64,000 nt of DNA from UKL13-2 sp044229235. Its GTDB lineage: Bacteria > Pseudomonadota > Gammaproteobacteria > Burkholderiales > Usitatibacteraceae. A model generated the notes under the pieces. The model was not told the origin of the DNA. It was given only the letters and a program-made list of their open reading frames with translations, and did no database searches. Location: contig JBGATH010000016.1 of assembly GCA_044229235.1 (NCBI GenBank), forward strand, positions 1-64,000, given 5' to 3'. Positions 50,883 through 59,457 of this stretch are shown one piece after another. A program made the position numbers and the translations under genes. The number at the start of each line of letters is the position of its first letter. Position 1 is the stretch's first letter.

Positions 50883-53201
50883 TCAACGTTCCTCTGACCG
50901 CCGGTAGCCCGGAATGTTCTGCCTCAGGGTTTCGAGCGGGTTGATGCCCAGTTTAGACAGGCCCTTGAGCTCAAGCTGGAACTGGATTGAATTCGAATAT
51001 TGCTGGGTTGCCGTGGCAAAACGATGCGCCACCAGACGGAATTCCCAGCAACCATAATTATACTCGACGCCCACCAGGCCCTCGAGCAGGCGGCGATCCT
51101 GAAAGGAGTGGTTGGCGCGAGCCAGCAGGGTCCAGCCGGGCGCGGTCTTGCCGAACGGCCATTGGGCGGAAACGTCGACCTGCTTGATCGAGTCGCGCGT
51201 GAACCGGTAGCTGAAGTTAAGAATGCGGCCACCCTCCGCGTTGTAGCGGGCCGCGATATTGGAGCGCGCAAACTCGGTGCGCGAGGTCGAATACTGAAAA
51301 CTCGAGTCGAGGAACCAGTTGTCCGACACCTGCCCCGACAGCGCGGCCAGCAGGTCGGACCGGCTCACGTTGCCCTGCTGTGGGCCCGACAAGTCCGGCG
51401 CCGAGCCGGGCAGCGTCACCTGCTGCGGACGAAAGTAGTAGCGCTGGCCGATCGCCGCGCGCAGGCGCTCGATCCCGGTCGCGTTCTCGATCAGGCTGCT
51501 GGAGACCGCCGCGGTCATCTGTTTAGCGTCGGAAATGCGGTCGCCGCCGACAAACAGGTTCTCGTTGAAAATCTGCGCAAAGCTGAAGTCAGTCTTGGCC
51601 GTCGAGAAAATCGGCAGCCTGCTCTGGTCGCGAAACGGCACGTACAGCAGGAACAGGCGCGGTTCCAGCGTCTGCGTCATCGACTCGCCGGCAAGCATCA
51701 GCGGGCGCTCAAAGGCGAGCCCGCTGTCGACGCTGACGATGGGCAGCGTGCGGTTACCGCTGGCGTTGCTGCCGGCGTTGCGCGTCAGGTCGTAGCGCGT
51801 CGCGTGAAATCCGACCTTCGGCGTGAGGTAGCCGTATGGCTGCGTCACGGGAAAGGCCAGCGATGGATAGATGAGAAAGCGTCGCCCGTTGACCAGCGTG
51901 GGGTGCTGGAAATCGGTGAATTCGCCAACCGTGTTGAATTCGAAACCGTTCCAGCGATTCGGACGCGCATTGAAGGCTATCTGCGGGGCCAGCTTGTACG
52001 GCGGCGTGACCGCCTGCGTGGGGTCGGGGTCCTGGAGAGTCTGAAAAGCGAGGTAACGCGTGGTTAGGTCGCCGACGAAGCTGTTGTATGACAACGTCGC
52101 CTCGCGCGGCAGGTTGGTCTGGGCGGTATTGGCAATGCGCGTGGACAGGTCGCGGAAATAGTTGTCGTCGGATACCTTTTGCGCGTTGATCGACGCTGTC
52201 CAGCCCGGCATTGACCACGACTCGAGATTCTGGAAGTGGCGGGCAATGAAAAGGTAGCGTTCGCGGTTGATGACACGGTCGTGCGGCAGGTACTCGGTAT
52301 CGAGCTGGCCGAGAAATGACCGGCCGAGGTAGCGCAACTCGCTGCCGAGTTGCACGCCTCGCTTGGTCATCAGCTTGGGAGTCAGGGTGGCGTCGAGGTT
52401 GGGAGAAATATTCAGGTAGTAAGGAATCGACAGTTCCAGGCCGCTGTTGGAAGACGAGCCGAATGTCGGCGACAAAAAACCGGACTTTCGGTCGCTGTTG
52501 AGCGGGAACGTCATGTACGGCAGGTACAGGATCGGCACCCCTTTGAACTGCACGACGCCGTTGTAACCCGTGCCGACGTTGCGTTCGCGATCCAGCGCCA
52601 GCTCGGAAATCTTCAGGTACCAGTCATCCTGATCAGGCTTGCAGGTGGTGTACTCGGCGCTGAACAGGCGCTCGTGGTCCTCGCCCTCAAATTTCATGTT
52701 GGCGGCGCCACCGCGGGCCTCGTAGCGCTGTGTCGGCCGATTCGGGTTTCGCGAGAAAAAGAAGCTCGGCTTCTGAAGTGTGCCGATCTCATCGGCCACC
52801 TTCAAGTTCAGGTCGTTGCCAACCACCACGTCACCATCCCGGTCCATGCGCACCCTGCCGGGAACCTTCACCGTGTCGGTCGCCTGGTCGTACTCAACGC
52901 GCTCCGCTTTCACTTCCATGCCGCCTTGCTGCAAGACGACGTTGCCGGTGGCCGTGACGCTTTTCTGGTTGATGCCGTCGATCTGGTCGGCACTGATCAC
53001 GCGCGGTCCGACCTTCGGGGGGCGTTGCATCAGTGATGCCGGCGTGGGCAGCAGGCGGTCGAGCTTGAGGCTTTCGCGAATCGCGGCGTCAAGTTCGGTC
53101 TGGTTTGGCGTCGTCACCTGCTGGGCAGCCAACGGCGCCGACGTCAGCAGCGCGGCAATCGCGAGGCAGCCCGGCAGTTGCGCGGCAGCCAGGCGGTTCA
53201 A
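50883..53201 (-). CDS. lptD: LPS-assembly protein LptD
   Basis: No in-frame ATG precedes the signal peptide. The TTG at 53201 gives NRLAAAQLPGCLAIAALLTSAPLAA, a proper signal sequence, and 772 aa; a TTG at 53291 would add 30 residues but leaves no room for a promoter next to the divergent amgK. The OstA/LptA-like jellyroll (SVTATGNVVLQQGGMEVKAERVEYDQATDTV) is followed by the C-terminal 26-strand barrel region (LYLPYMTFPLNSDRKSGFL... to the C-terminal EYNYGCWEFRLVAHR). Together with LptE it inserts LPS in the outer membrane. Confidence 0.93.
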   Translation of the reverse strand: MNRLAAAQLPGCLAIAALLTSAPLAAQQVTTPNQTELDAAIRESLKLDRLLPTPASLMQRPPKVGPRVISADQIDGINQKSVTATGNVVLQQGGMEVKAERVEYDQATDTVKVPGRVRMDRDGDVVVGNDLNLKVADEIGTLQKPSFFFSRNPNRPTQRYEARGGAANMKFEGEDHERLFSAEYTTCKPDQDDWYLKISELALDRERNVGTGYNGVVQFKGVPILYLPYMTFPLNSDRKSGFLSPTFGSSSNSGLELSIPYYLNISPNLDATLTPKLMTKRGVQLGSELRYLGRSFLGQLDTEYLPHDRVINRERYLFIARHFQNLESWSMPGWTASINAQKVSDDNYFRDLSTRIANTAQTNLPREATLSYNSFVGDLTTRYLAFQTLQDPDPTQAVTPPYKLAPQIAFNARPNRWNGFEFNTVGEFTDFQHPTLVNGRRFLIYPSLAFPVTQPYGYLTPKVGFHATRYDLTRNAGSNASGNRTLPIVSVDSGLAFERPLMLAGESMTQTLEPRLFLLYVPFRDQSRLPIFSTAKTDFSFAQIFNENLFVGGDRISDAKQMTAAVSSSLIENATGIERLRAAIGQRYYFRPQQVTLPGSAPDLSGPQQGNVSRSDLLAALSGQVSDNWFLDSSFQYSTSRTEFARSNIAARYNAEGGRILNFSYRFTRDSIKQVDVSAQWPFGKTAPGWTLLARANHSFQDRRLLEGLVGVEYNYGCWEFRLVAHRFATATQQYSNSIQFQLELKGLSKLGINPLETLRQNIPGYRRSEER

Positions 53202-53295
53202 CGCGTGGACCCGTCTTGCAAAGTCGTCATTGGTCGGCAGGAGGCGGGGCGTGAGGCGGATGATAAAATTCTCGTCTACAGAGGAAACCAACAGA

Positions 53296-54324
53296 ATGAC
53301 CGATCACACTTCGCCGCGCATGGCGGCGATGCATGCGTGGCTTGGCCCGCAACTGGCGCGTGACGGCTTTACCGGCTACGCACTCACACCCGCGTCGACC
53401 GATGCAAGTTTTCGCCGTTATTTTCGCATAACCGACTGCAGCGACGCCGGGCGCACCCGCATTGTCATGGACGCGCCGCCCGAACTGGAGGATTGCGCAC
53501 CATTCGTCAAGGTGGCCGGACTGATGCACGCAGCCGGCGTGCGCGCGCCCACAATCTTTGCCCACGACCTCACCCAGGGGTTCCTGATGCTGGAGGATCT
53601 GGGCACACAGACCTATCTTGACGTGCTCGACGAGTCGACCTTCGACCCGCTGTTCCGCGCGGCCAATGAAGCGCTGGTGGAATGGCAGCTGGCCTCTCGG
53701 CCGGGCGCATTGCCGCATTACGATGAAGCGCAGATACAGCGCGAGCTTAGCCTGTTTCCCGACTGGTACATCGCCCGCCACCTTGGCGTCACGCTCAACA
53801 GCGTCCAGCAGTCAACGCTGCAGGCTGCCTTCTCCATGATCGCGCGCTGCAATCTTGCGGAACCGCAGGTGTTCGTTCACAGCGATTACATGCCACGCAA
53901 TCTCATGGTGACCACGCCCGGCCCGGGAGTGATCGATTTTCAGGATGCGGTTTACGGACCGATCAGCTACGACGTGGCGTCCCTGTATCGCGACGCTTTC
54001 GTCTCCTGGGAAGAAGAGCGCATCCTGGACGGCACCATCCGCTACTGGGAGTCGGCCAAGCGCGCAGGGCTGCCGGTGAACGCGCAGTTCGGCGAGTTTT
54101 ATCGCGATGTGGAGTGGATGGGGCTGCAGCGCCACCTGCGCATCCTCGGCATTTTCGCGCGCATCCACTACCGCGAAGGCAAGCCGCGCTATCTCGCCGA
54201 TACGCCGCGCTTCGTGGGCTATGTGCGCAAGACCTGCGAACGCTACATCGCGCTGAAGCCTCTCCTCAGGTTATTCGACGAACTCAAAATCGGCGACGTT
54301 ACCGAGGTCGGCTACACCTTTTGA
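53296..54324 (+). CDS. amgK: Anomeric sugar kinase of cell-wall recycling (AmgK-like phosphotransferase)
   Basis: 342 aa from the ATG at 53296, aminoglycoside-phosphotransferase fold. Seen: ASFRRYFRI, the hinge FLMLEDLGTQTYLDVL, and the catalytic loop VFVHSDYMPRNLMV with IDFQDAVYGPISYDVASL (HxDxxxxN and DxD). AmgK phosphorylates MurNAc/GlcNAc for peptidoglycan recycling. It is divergent from lptD, which is the normal location. The partner nucleotidyltransferase gene murU, commonly next, is absent here. Confidence 0.87.
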   Translation: MTDHTSPRMAAMHAWLGPQLARDGFTGYALTPASTDASFRRYFRITDCSDAGRTRIVMDAPPELEDCAPFVKVAGLMHAAGVRAPTIFAHDLTQGFLMLEDLGTQTYLDVLDESTFDPLFRAANEALVEWQLASRPGALPHYDEAQIQRELSLFPDWYIARHLGVTLNSVQQSTLQAAFSMIARCNLAEPQVFVHSDYMPRNLMVTTPGPGVIDFQDAVYGPISYDVASLYRDAFVSWEEERILDGTIRYWESAKRAGLPVNAQFGEFYRDVEWMGLQRHLRILGIFARIHYREGKPRYLADTPRFVGYVRKTCERYIALKPLLRLFDELKIGDVTEVGYTF

Positions 54325-54333
54325 GCGATCGCC

Positions 54334-54399
54334 AAACGCCAGCATTGGCGCGCCTCACAGAGCCGTTTCGGCCTGGAAGCCGCGCCAATGCTGGCGTTT
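54334..54399. repeat. Dispersed palindromic repeat, copy 5 (perfect arms)
   Basis: The left arm AAACGCCAGCATTGGCGCG (54334-54352) and the right arm CGCGCCAATGCTGGCGTTT (54381-54399) are perfect 19-bp inverted repeats; the centre has GCCGTTTCGGC. It begins 10 bp after the amgK stop and continues into T, so it can serve as a terminator. It is the cleanest copy and a good query for genome searches. Confidence 0.92.
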
Positions 54400-54460
54400 T
54401 GCGTTTCGATGCGGGCTGGACTGCTCGCCAACGGCACGTTTCGGCACAGAGGCGCTGGCG

Positions 54461-54466
54461 TACAAT
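54461..54466 (+). promoter_or_regulatory. Possible -10 element for pepP
   Basis: TACAAT, 31 bp upstream of the pepP ATG. A weak -35 (TTTCGG) lies 16 bp before it. Confidence 0.35.
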
Positions 54467-54497
54467 GCGCATTCCCAATATTTGCCGCCGATAGCCC

Positions 54498-55832
54498 ATG
54501 AAACGCGAAAAGTTTCCCATTCCCGTCGTTCTGCCCAACGTCAAACTGCACAGCGAGCGACGCAAACGCCTCGCCAAAACGTTGAAGGAAGGCCTGGTCC
54601 TGCTGCCTACCGCACCGGAAGCGACGCGCAACGCCGACACGCATTACGACTATCGCTGGGACAGCCATTTTTATTACCTCACCGGTTTTCGTGAGCCCGA
54701 CGCAGTGCTGGCAATCACGCTGGGCAAGAAGCCGCGCCATATCCTGTTTTGCCGGGAGAAGAACCTGGAACGGGAGATCTGGGACGGATTTCGCTTCGGC
54801 CCCGAGATGGCCCGCGATATTTTCGATTTTGATGAGTGTTTCCCCATCAGTGAGCTGGAAGCGCGCATTCCGGAGTTGATGACGAATGTTGACCTGGTCC
54901 ACACGCCGGTAGGGGTTTCCACAGACTGGGATCAGTCCGTCACCCGCTGGCTTAATGCCGTGCGCGCCAAGGTGCGCACCGGCATTACCGCTCCGGTGCA
55001 GCTCAGCGACCTGCGGGCGCCCGTTGCGCAGATGCGTCTGATCAAGGACAAGGCCGAGATCGAAATCATGGCGCGTGCGGGGAAGATCTCGTCAGACGCG
55101 CACATCCGCGCCATGCGCATGGCGCGGCCGGGCATGTTCGAATACCAGGTCGAGGCCGAACTGCTGCACGAATTCGTCAAAAATGGCGCGCGCCAGCCGG
55201 CCTACGGCAGCATTGTTGCGGCAGGTGCCAATGCCTGCGTGTTGCACTACCGCGAGAATTCGGCGGCGCTCAAGAAAGGCGACCTGCTGCTGATCGACGC
55301 CGGCTGCGAACTGGAAAGCTATGCGGCCGATATCACGCGGACCTTCCCCGTCGCCGGAAAATTCAGCGGTCCGCAGCGCGATGTATATGAATTGGTGCTG
55401 GAGGCACAGCTCGCGTGCATCAAGGCCGTCAAACCCGGTGCGCCGTTCGGCAAGTATCACGAGGCTGCCAACAAGGTGCTGGCGCAGGGCTTGATTGACC
55501 TCAAGCTGTGCAAGGGTTCGCTGGCATCGGTGCTCGAGCAGGAGACCTACAAACAGTTCTACATGCACCGCGCCGGCCACTGGCTGGGGCTGGATGTACA
55601 CGATGCCGGCGAGTACAAGCGCGACGGCAAATGGGTGTCGCTGCAGCCGGGCATGGTCTTGACCGTCGAGCCGGGCCTGTATATCCGCCCGGCTGATAAC
55701 GTGCCCAGGCATTTCTGGGATATCGGTGTGCGCATCGAGGACGATATCCTGGTCACGGCAAAGGGCAACACCAATCTCACCGCCGCTTGTCCGAAGTCGG
55801 TGAAGGATGTGGAAGCGCTGACCGCGGGTTGA
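54498..55832 (+). CDS. pepP: Xaa-Pro aminopeptidase (aminopeptidase P)
   Basis: 444 aa, the usual length. The creatinase N-terminal domain (HYDYRWDSHFYYLTGFREPDAVL) is followed by the pita-bread metallopeptidase domain with metal ligands in LLIDAGCELESYAADITRTF (two Asp), MHRAGHWLGLDVHD (His), TVEPGLYI (Glu) and GVRIEDDILV (Glu). It removes N-terminal residues before proline. It leads the pepP-ubiH-ubiI run. Confidence 0.95.
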   Translation: MKREKFPIPVVLPNVKLHSERRKRLAKTLKEGLVLLPTAPEATRNADTHYDYRWDSHFYYLTGFREPDAVLAITLGKKPRHILFCREKNLEREIWDGFRFGPEMARDIFDFDECFPISELEARIPELMTNVDLVHTPVGVSTDWDQSVTRWLNAVRAKVRTGITAPVQLSDLRAPVAQMRLIKDKAEIEIMARAGKISSDAHIRAMRMARPGMFEYQVEAELLHEFVKNGARQPAYGSIVAAGANACVLHYRENSAALKKGDLLLIDAGCELESYAADITRTFPVAGKFSGPQRDVYELVLEAQLACIKAVKPGAPFGKYHEAANKVLAQGLIDLKLCKGSLASVLEQETYKQFYMHRAGHWLGLDVHDAGEYKRDGKWVSLQPGMVLTVEPGLYIRPADNVPRHFWDIGVRIEDDILVTAKGNTNLTAACPKSVKDVEALTAG

Positions 55833-55882
55833 TTGAAACCGGTCAATGGCGCGCGGCGACCGTCGTTCGTGAAGGTCAAATC

Positions 55883-57022
55883 GTGACCCGGGTAATCGTG
55901 GTCGGCGCCGGGCCGGTCGGCGCGACGTTCGCGCTGCTGGCACAGCGGCTGGGCGTGGCAGTGACCCTGCTCGAGGCGCGCGACGGCCCGAGTCGGGAAT
56001 CGCGTTCGCTGGCACTGTCGCATGGCAGCCGCGAAATACTCGATGCGGCCGGAGTCTGGAACGCTGACCTCGGCGTCACCGAGATCCATCGCATCCATAC
56101 CTCGCAGCGTGGCGGGTTCGGCCGCATGGTGCTCTCGCGCGAGGATGCCGGGGTACCCGCCCTTGGTTATGTCTTGTCCTACGCGCGCATCCAGGAAGCG
56201 TTGGATACCGCGCTCGCGCAGCGCAACATTGCCGTTTTGCGCGGTGCGGCCGTTGCCGGTTTCGATGAGAGTCCGGAATCGATCAGCGTCCAGTATGCGC
56301 ATGCCGGTGAACTGCACACGCTGCAGGCCGACGCCGTGGTGCTCGCCGACGGCGGCGCCAATCTCGACAAGGTTGGCGCGCTGTCAGTGGCCGAGAAGGA
56401 CTATGCTCAAAGCGCGTTACTGGCGCACATCGAAACGGATGCCGGCCACCACGGTACCGCCTATGAGCGTTTCACACCGGAGGGTCCAGCGGCGCTGCTG
56501 CCGCACGGTGGCGAACGCGAATACTCCTTGGTGTGGGTGTCGAGTCCGGCGCGGATCGAGCAGTTGAAAGCGCTTGACGATGCGGGCTTCATCGCCGCCT
56601 TTGCCGAGCACTTTGGCCGCCGCGCAGGCAGTTTCCTGAAGGTGGGTCCGCGGCGCAGCTTTCCCCTCAAGCTGCGCACCGTGTCGGCGCGCGTCGCGGG
56701 CCGGATTGCGGTGATCGGCAATGCGGCACAGGCGCTGCACCCCGTGGCGGGGCAGGGCTTCAACCTGGGCCTGCGCGATGCCGACGAACTTGCACGGCGC
56801 CTGTCGGGCAACAACAGTGTGAGTGCCCTGAAGAGTTTCGAAGCTGGTCGTGCCCGCGATGTCGAGCGCAGTGTGGGGTTTACTGATCTCCTGGTGGGAC
56901 TGTTTTCGAATCAACACTTGCTGACGCGCGTGCCACGCGGGCTGGGCCTCGCCGCGCTGGACGTACTCCCTTTCGCCCGGCGCGCCTTGGCCCGCCGCAT
57001 GCTCTTCGGGGCAGCCAAGTGA
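55883..57022 (+). CDS. ubiH: UbiH-type FAD-dependent ubiquinone hydroxylase
   Basis: 379 aa from a GTG at 55883 (GAAGG upstream); an earlier in-frame ATG lies inside pepP. The FAD-binding N-terminus is RVIVVGAGPVGATFALLAQRLG, and the second FAD motif is GRIAVIGNAAQALHPVAGQGFNLGLRDADEL. It belongs to the aromatic-ring hydroxylases of ubiquinone synthesis, and placement next to pepP supports UbiH. The next hydroxylase gene overlaps it by 4 bp. Confidence 0.92.
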   Translation: MTRVIVVGAGPVGATFALLAQRLGVAVTLLEARDGPSRESRSLALSHGSREILDAAGVWNADLGVTEIHRIHTSQRGGFGRMVLSREDAGVPALGYVLSYARIQEALDTALAQRNIAVLRGAAVAGFDESPESISVQYAHAGELHTLQADAVVLADGGANLDKVGALSVAEKDYAQSALLAHIETDAGHHGTAYERFTPEGPAALLPHGGEREYSLVWVSSPARIEQLKALDDAGFIAAFAEHFGRRAGSFLKVGPRRSFPLKLRTVSARVAGRIAVIGNAAQALHPVAGQGFNLGLRDADELARRLSGNNSVSALKSFEAGRARDVERSVGFTDLLVGLFSNQHLLTRVPRGLGLAALDVLPFARRALARRMLFGAAK

Positions 57023-58179
57023 GTTCACGCATCGTTGTTGTTGGCGGCGGTCCCGTAGGCCTGGCGTTTGCCATTGCAGCGTCACGGCTGCCGGGCTTGC
57101 AGGTGCAGGTTCTCGAGCGCGCAACGACGCGCTGGGAAACGCTGCCGGTGGAAATCGATCATCGCGTGTATGCATTGTCGCCCGCCTCAATGGCATTTCT
57201 GGAAATTATCGGCGTGGTACTGCCGAAGCATCGTGTGGCACCCGTGCAAGGCATGCAGGTCTGGGGTGACGACGTTTCTGAATCGATCAACCGGCTGGAT
57301 TTCAGCGGTGGCGTGCCGCTAGCCCACATTGTTGAGCACGCTGCGCTGATGCAGGCGCTCGGCGCGCGGCTGGCGTCGATCGCAAATTTGCAGCTTTTGC
57401 AAGGCATTTCCCCTGCCGGTCTGGATCTGGCGGTAGGCAAGCCGACGCTGCGTGTTGGCGGCCAGCCGGACATGGCGGCAGATCTGTTGGTTGCCGCGGA
57501 CGGACGGCAGTCGCTGATCCGCGAGTGGGCGGGTATCGCCGCGACCAGCAAGGATTACGCGAGCGACGGCATCGTCGCCAACTATGCGTGCGAACATCAT
57601 CACGGCGACATCGCGCGGCAATGGTTCACGGCAAATGGTGTTCTGGCGCTGCTACCGCTTCCTGGCAACCATGTCTCCATGGTGTGGTCGGTGAGCCATC
57701 AGCTGGCGGGGGAGCTTCCGCTGGAGGCGCCCCAGCGCATGGCTGAACTGGTCATGCAGGAAAGCCGGCATGCGCTTGGAAAACTGGTGCCGGTATCGCG
57801 CTTCGAGCGTTTCGCGCTGGCGCGCGTCATGGCTGAGCGCTGGGTGCAGCCGGGTTTGGCCCTGATGGGAGATGCCGCGCATGCCGTGCACCCACTGGCC
57901 GGGCAGGGCGCCAATCTCGGCTTCGCCGACGCCTGGCAATTGTGCGAGCTGCTTGGCAAGCGGTCGCGCTTTTCCGGCGTGGGCGATGTTTCCCTGCTGC
58001 GGCGGTACGAACGCAGCCGGCGGGAGGCCGCCTGGGCTGTAGGCACGATCACCGACCGCTTGCGCAGTCTTTATCTGAGTGATGCCGACGCGGCACATTG
58101 GCTGCGCAATACCGGCATGGGCCTGCTCAACCGCCTGCCTGCCGCCAAAGCGCAACTGGTAGACTACGCCGCCGGTTGA
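57019..58179 (+). CDS. Second FAD-dependent ubiquinone-biosynthesis hydroxylase (UbiI-like)
   Basis: 386 aa from a GTG overlapping the ubiH stop. FAD motifs IVVVGGGPVGLAFAIAAS and PGLALMGDAAHAVHPLAGQGANLGFADAWQL mark the UbiH/UbiF/UbiI/VisC family. In E. coli the gene after ubiH is ubiI (C5-hydroxylation), but betaproteobacterial members differ in regioselectivity (UbiI, UbiL, UbiM), so the exact step is not assigned. Confidence 0.9.
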   Translation: MSSRIVVVGGGPVGLAFAIAASRLPGLQVQVLERATTRWETLPVEIDHRVYALSPASMAFLEIIGVVLPKHRVAPVQGMQVWGDDVSESINRLDFSGGVPLAHIVEHAALMQALGARLASIANLQLLQGISPAGLDLAVGKPTLRVGGQPDMAADLLVAADGRQSLIREWAGIAATSKDYASDGIVANYACEHHHGDIARQWFTANGVLALLPLPGNHVSMVWSVSHQLAGELPLEAPQRMAELVMQESRHALGKLVPVSRFERFALARVMAERWVQPGLALMGDAAHAVHPLAGQGANLGFADAWQLCELLGKRSRFSGVGDVSLLRRYERSRREAAWAVGTITDRLRSLYLSDADAAHWLRNTGMGLLNRLPAAKAQLVDYAAG

Positions 58180-58253
58180 GGTGGCTCATGTTTATCCAGT
58201 GAACCAATTCCGTGGCCCGTACTCGAATCCGCAACTTCCCTGAAAGACTCTCC

Positions 58254-58991
58254 GTGAATTATGTAAAGCTCGCTGCGTTGATGTGCGCAGCCCTACTGTC
58301 GATGTCCGCAACCGCCAATCCGGACATGGTCAAAAAGGAACTGGAAAAGAAGTACCCCGAAGTCAAGGCCGAGCGCATCACCAAGGCCGGCTACGGCGAG
58401 CTTTACGAAATTTTCACCAATGGCGAGATTCTGTATACCGACGAAAAAGTGACCTATCTTTTGCTCGGTACGCTGGTGGACGCCAGCAATCGCGAGAACA
58501 TCACCGAAACGCGCCTGCAAAAGCTGACCGCAATCAACTTCAATGATCTGCCTTTTCAGCAGGCGATCAAGCTGGTGCGTGGCAATGGCGCGCGCAAGAT
58601 GGCGATCTTCGAGGATCCCAACTGCGGTTATTGCAAGAAATTCGAGCAGGATGTGAATTCGCTGGACAACATCACCGCGTACATCTTCATCTACCCGATC
58701 CTGTCGCCGGACTCCATGGAGAAAGGCAAGTCGATCTGGTGTTCGCCCGATCGCTTGAAAGCCTGGCAGGACCAGATGCTTCGCTCCAAGGCGCCGACTG
58801 GCAAGGGGGCCTGTGAGACGCCGCTGGATCAGGTCGTGGCGCTCGGCCAGCGACTGCGCATCAATGGCACGCCGGCCACGTTTTTTGAGGACGGCGAGCG
58901 GATTTCCGGTGCGCTGCCGAAAGACCGCATCGAGGCAAAGCTTGTTGCGGCCGCTGGCAAGGCGACGGCGACGGCACCTGCCAAGAAATAA
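58254..58991 (+). CDS. dsbC: DsbC/DsbG-family periplasmic thiol:disulfide isomerase
   Basis: 245 aa from a GTG at 58254, giving a signal peptide (NYVKLAALMCAALLSMSATAN); a GTG at 58212 would add 14 residues. The N-terminal dimerisation domain is followed by the thioredoxin fold with active site CGYC at residues 124-127 (EDPNCGYCKKFE) and cis-Pro loop NGTPATFFEDG. It corrects wrong disulfides in the periplasm. The C-terminus is Ala/Thr/Lys-rich. Confidence 0.93.
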   Translation: MNYVKLAALMCAALLSMSATANPDMVKKELEKKYPEVKAERITKAGYGELYEIFTNGEILYTDEKVTYLLLGTLVDASNRENITETRLQKLTAINFNDLPFQQAIKLVRGNGARKMAIFEDPNCGYCKKFEQDVNSLDNITAYIFIYPILSPDSMEKGKSIWCSPDRLKAWQDQMLRSKAPTGKGACETPLDQVVALGQRLRINGTPATFFEDGERISGALPKDRIEAKLVAAAGKATATAPAKK

Positions 58992-59003
58992 CCTGTTGTT
59001 GGC

Positions 59004-59023
59004 GATGCGCTGACAGGCGCATC
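59004..59023. terminator. Possible hairpin terminator after dsbC
   Basis: GATGCGC-TGACAG-GCGCATC is a perfect 7-bp stem 12 bp after the dsbC stop. No T run follows, so it may instead act as an RNA-stabilising 3' hairpin. Confidence 0.4.
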
Positions 59024-59070
59024 AGGTCGGACTTCAATTCAATTGCGCGCCCTACGGGTCGCGCCATTGG

Positions 59071-59457
59071 TCATCCGGCTTTTGCGGCAACGACGAACAG
59101 CGCCACGCTGCAACCCAGGCCCACCATCCATACCAGGCTGCGCAGCTTGTCGGTGTCGGCAAGATAGGCGACGAGGTAGGCGATTCTGGCAGCCACAAAC
59201 AGCATCGCGATATTGTCGATTGTGCCCGGAGCGGCCTTGGCCAGGCTGGCGATCACCACGCCGGCAGCAAACAACGGAAAGGCCTCAAAGGCATTCAGGT
59301 GTGCGGCGTGCGCACGCGCCGGCATGCCGGACAAGGTCGCCTCCCATTCACGCGGCTGATTATTGTGCGCAAGGTAGCTGCGGTCCCATTTGGCAATGCC
59401 GATGGCAACGTATGGCAGCAGGCCGGCAACTAATACACACCAGAAAGCGGTCGTCAT
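59071..59457 (-). CDS. MAPEG family membrane protein
   Basis: 128 aa with four membrane helices. MAPEG-type features are the loop YLAHNNQPREWEATLSGMPARAHAAHLNAFEAFPLF and TDKLRSLVWMVGLGCSVALF. The MAPEG superfamily includes glutathione-dependent membrane enzymes; the bacterial members' activity is mostly unknown. Its ATG overlaps the mltA stop by 4 bp, so the two are co-transcribed. Confidence 0.88.
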   Translation of the reverse strand: MTTAFWCVLVAGLLPYVAIGIAKWDRSYLAHNNQPREWEATLSGMPARAHAAHLNAFEAFPLFAAGVVIASLAKAAPGTIDNIAMLFVAARIAYLVAYLADTDKLRSLVWMVGLGCSVALFVVAAKAG

